From Halovenus salina (GTDB lineage Archaea > Halobacteriota > Halobacteria > Halobacteriales > Haloarculaceae): DNA of 64,000 nucleotides. A program made the position numbers and the translations under genes. The notes beneath the pieces are model-generated. The model worked only from the letters and a program-made list of their open reading frames with translations, searched no databases and was not told the origin of the DNA. This document shows, piece after piece, positions 62,468 through 64,000 of this stretch (within the stretch, counting starts at the first letter, position 1; each line of letters begins with the position of its first letter). Location of the stretch: the NCBI RefSeq assembly GCF_026410925.1, contig NZ_CP112972.1, positions 3,224,001 through 3,288,000 on the forward strand, in the 5' to 3' direction.

Positions 62468-62839
62468 TTACGCTTCGAGAACAGCGTTGACTTGGCCGTC
62501 CTGGCCGGGTCGGGAGGTGACCCGAGCGGTCCCCTCGCTCGTCTCAATGATGGCACCGCGGGTGATGATGTTCCGGCGTGCGTAGTTCGGGTCGGCCGGA
62601 TTCTCGACGACGTTCGTTATCTCGGCCGACGTGACACCGTCGTCGGTCGCGATGCTCGCAGTGTCGGTCGTGATGGCCCGAACCTTCGTCGTGCCGCCTC
62701 GGGCATTGACCGTCTTCAGCTTCATATCGCCGACCTGTGTCTCGGTCGGCTCCGAGCCCAGTTCGTGTTTGCGCTTGTCTCGTTTGGGTCGTTGTCGGCC
62801 ACCTGTACGACGCCGTGTCGAGCGTCCCTGGTCTTTCAT
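62468..62839 (-). CDS. rps8e: Small ribosomal subunit protein eS8 (S8e)
   Basis: 123 aa from ATG 62839. It is basic at the N-terminus (MKDQGRSTRRRTGGRQRPKR) and then acidic, as in halophilic ribosomal proteins. It has the blocks KLKTVNARGGTTKVRAI, NVVENPADPNYARRNIITRG and GTARVTSRPGQDGQVNAVL. The frame is open upstream of the start but that part is antisense of the DUF2240 gene. It is divergent from that gene with 96 bases between starts. Confidence 0.95.
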   Translation of the reverse strand: MKDQGRSTRRRTGGRQRPKRDKRKHELGSEPTETQVGDMKLKTVNARGGTTKVRAITTDTASIATDDGVTSAEITNVVENPADPNYARRNIITRGAIIETSEGTARVTSRPGQDGQVNAVLEA

Positions 62840-62935
62840 ATCGCAATCATCGGGAAGCCCGTACTTCAACCCCTCGAATCGAGCCGTGCCGGAAGTCCGA
62901 AGATTTAGGCGCGTCGGGCCCGCCGTTGTCGAGTG

Positions 62936-63385
62936 ATGAGTCTTCGTCGAGCGGTGGCCGCCCCCTTCCGTCATCGCGGGGTCGAGCGGATGTCCGAAAG
63001 CGAGTTCATCGTCGCGCTCTCGCTGGATAGAGACTGGTTTTCGCCGGACCAGGCCACCCGGCTGGTCGATGTTGCGGCAACCGAGGGACTGCTCGAACGA
63101 ACCGGCGACGACGTGCTCGCCGCCTTCGATGTCGGCTCGGTCGAACTCGACGAGAGCTTCGAACCAGATGAGAGTGTCCTCCAGCAACGGACGACCTTCG
63201 AGCGACTCCTCGACACCGTCGTCGATGCTGGCATCGAGAAACAGACCGCAGTCGCCGATATCAACGAACTCCAGGCAGAGCTTGCGGTGTCAGTCGAGGC
63301 CGCGGCCGTCCTCTATGCCCACAGAAATGGCCTCGATGTCTCGGAGCTGGCCGACCGCGCCAGGCGGGAGCTCGCTTCGGAGTGA
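62936..63385 (+). CDS. DUF2240 family protein
   Basis: 149 aa from ATG 62936. It opens MSLRRAVAAPFRHRGVERMS, then SEFIVALSLDRDWFSPDQAT, and ends in a helical C-terminus (ELADRARRELASE). This is the archaeal DUF2240 family; the helical pattern suggests a winged-helix-like nucleic-acid protein. Function unknown. It lies next to rps8e, divergently, and is followed by two small haloarchaeal genes on the same strand. Confidence 0.8.
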   Translation: MSLRRAVAAPFRHRGVERMSESEFIVALSLDRDWFSPDQATRLVDVAATEGLLERTGDDVLAAFDVGSVELDESFEPDESVLQQRTTFERLLDTVVDAGIEKQTAVADINELQAELAVSVEAAAVLYAHRNGLDVSELADRARRELASE

Positions 63386-63438
63386 CGGCCCCGAGACAGC
63401 AGCTTTGTATTCCCCGCCGAGATAGGAGAGATAACCGA

Positions 63439-63786
63439 ATGGTCGACGATACGATTACCGACGGCAAACGAATCGGACAGTTCCTCGCCTCCGAGCTGAC
63501 TGGACTGGAGCGTGGCCTTCTCTCACGGGTCGATGTCGTCGATGCGGACCCGGACGCAGAACCCTCTCCGACGGGGACCGAAGCCTACACTGTCACGCTC
63601 GACGGTGACGCGGTCGCTGTGGCGGTCCTCCTACCCGAGGCCGTCGAACTCCGCCGGACTGCTGACACGTGGGTACAGCCAGAGACGCTTCGTGACATTA
63701 CTGTCGAGGAGGACCGACTTACCGTCGAGAGCGCCGCGGCGGTGAAAGAGGCTGTCGACTGTCTCGTCGCGACCCTCGGAGAGTGA
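63439..63786 (+). CDS. Conserved haloarchaeal hypothetical protein
   Basis: 115 aa from ATG 63439, starting MVDDTITDGKRIGQFLASEL. It is strongly acidic, with no Cys and no hydrophobic helix. The pattern of short strands (AYTVTLDGDAVAVAVLLPEA) suggests a small alpha/beta domain. I know similar proteins only from haloarchaea and no function. It follows DUF2240 by 53 bases and precedes a DUF5787 gene by 21 bases. Confidence 0.7.
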   Translation: MVDDTITDGKRIGQFLASELTGLERGLLSRVDVVDADPDAEPSPTGTEAYTVTLDGDAVAVAVLLPEAVELRRTADTWVQPETLRDITVEEDRLTVESAAAVKEAVDCLVATLGE

Positions 63787-63807
63787 GGACTGGACACAAC
63801 GGCTATT

Positions 63808-64000
63808 GTGCCCGAAGCCGAACAGAGTATCGTGCAGGAGTTCGCCTTCGAGTTGGCGCTGTGTGCACACCTCGAAACAAGCGAACAGGCGGTCCTGGGT
63901 CGCCAGCTCGGCACACAGGTCCACGGCCGGCGGGTCATGGATGTCGTCCGCATCGAACCCGGGCCGGCGTTCGACGAACGGACCGCAATCACGCCGGAGT
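63808..64000 (+). CDS. DUF5787 family protein (partial)
   Basis: It starts with GTG at 63808 and runs off the right edge after about 64 codons. The visible sequence VQEFAFELALCAHLETSEQA, then VLGRQLGTQVHGRRVMDVVR and IEPGPAFDERTAITPE matches the start of a haloarchaeal family (DUF5787) that may have a nuclease-like fold; the function is not established. No stop codon is seen before the window ends. Confidence 0.75.
   Translation, partial: MPEAEQSIVQEFAFELALCAHLETSEQAVLGRQLGTQVHGRRVMDVVRIEPGPAFDERTAITPE

Noticed and set aside
62840-63187. N-terminal extension of the S8e frame
   Set aside because: It lies antisense to the DUF2240 gene, and S8e proteins begin at the basic MKDQGRSTRRR segment.
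1-64000. tRNA, rRNA and CRISPR arrays
   Set aside because: I looked for T-loop consensus sequences, rRNA cores and spaced direct repeats and saw none; a covariance search could still find a divergent tRNA.

Overview
The window is chromosomal DNA from a halophilic archaeon (class Halobacteria). It is GC-rich. The predicted proteins are strongly acidic. Many genes look leaderless, with an AT-rich TATA element about 22-30 bases before the start codon. The content is typical of the class: Rpo4 and Rpo7, Spt4, TBP, a TFB-like protein, eIF2-gamma, S8e, CetZ, F420 genes, PccX, ADP-forming acetyl-CoA synthetase, Tat-dependent lipoproteins, and families known mainly from haloarchaea (DUF5827, DUF7533, DUF2240, DUF5787). 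I cannot name the genus from the sequence alone. No rRNA, tRNA or CRISPR array was found.

Layout. 1-2638: DUF655 protein (cut by the window edge), rpo4, mutY and a methyltransferase. 2641-3758: a complete IS630-type element whose transposase is split at a canonical -1 slippery heptamer; it lies just upstream of trpC. 3819-7522: trpCBA plus the archaeal aroA' gene. 7644-9119: a PAS-GAF histidine kinase. 9259-14384: propionyl/acetyl-CoA carboxylase pccB-pccX-pccA, a small acidic ORF and biotin ligase birA (bioB is at 41.8-42.9 kb). 14385-19902: an amidohydrolase, then a membrane protein and three Tat lipoproteins (DyP-like, P19-like, His-rich) that look like a metal-handling system, then a metallo-beta-lactamase-fold hydrolase. 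19904-28782: DUF5827, two histidine kinases, superoxide dismutase, an AI-2E-type permease, an MFS transporter, succinate-semialdehyde dehydrogenase and an NDUFA9-like reductase.

28.8-30.5 kb is a TnpB (IS1341-type) element with its DUF2080 partner, a predicted guide-RNA end and a second, solitary copy of that RNA end. 30.5-37.3 kb holds a GT87-type membrane glycosyltransferase, cetZ with a membrane partner, and cofC, cofG and cofH with a structured non-coding stretch between cofC and cofG. 37.1-41.2 kb is a tandem duplication of a lipoprotein gene. Its junction fuses the 5' end of cofH to the 3' end of a cation-exchanger gene and leaves an intact chimeric ORF.

41.3-64 kb is mostly core genes: bioB, purC, the operon eif2g-PIN-rpo7-spt4-dephospho-CoA kinase, a histidine kinase, a tRNA m2G10 methyltransferase, tbp, a probable CTAG DNA methyltransferase, hisG, a zinc-ribbon CPBP protease, an S-adenosylhomocysteine deaminase/hydrolase pair, ADP-forming acetyl-CoA synthetase with a BioD/DRTGG protein, a RIO-type kinase, a TFB-like protein without a zinc ribbon, a PhoU/AbrB regulator, rps8e and three small haloarchaeal genes.
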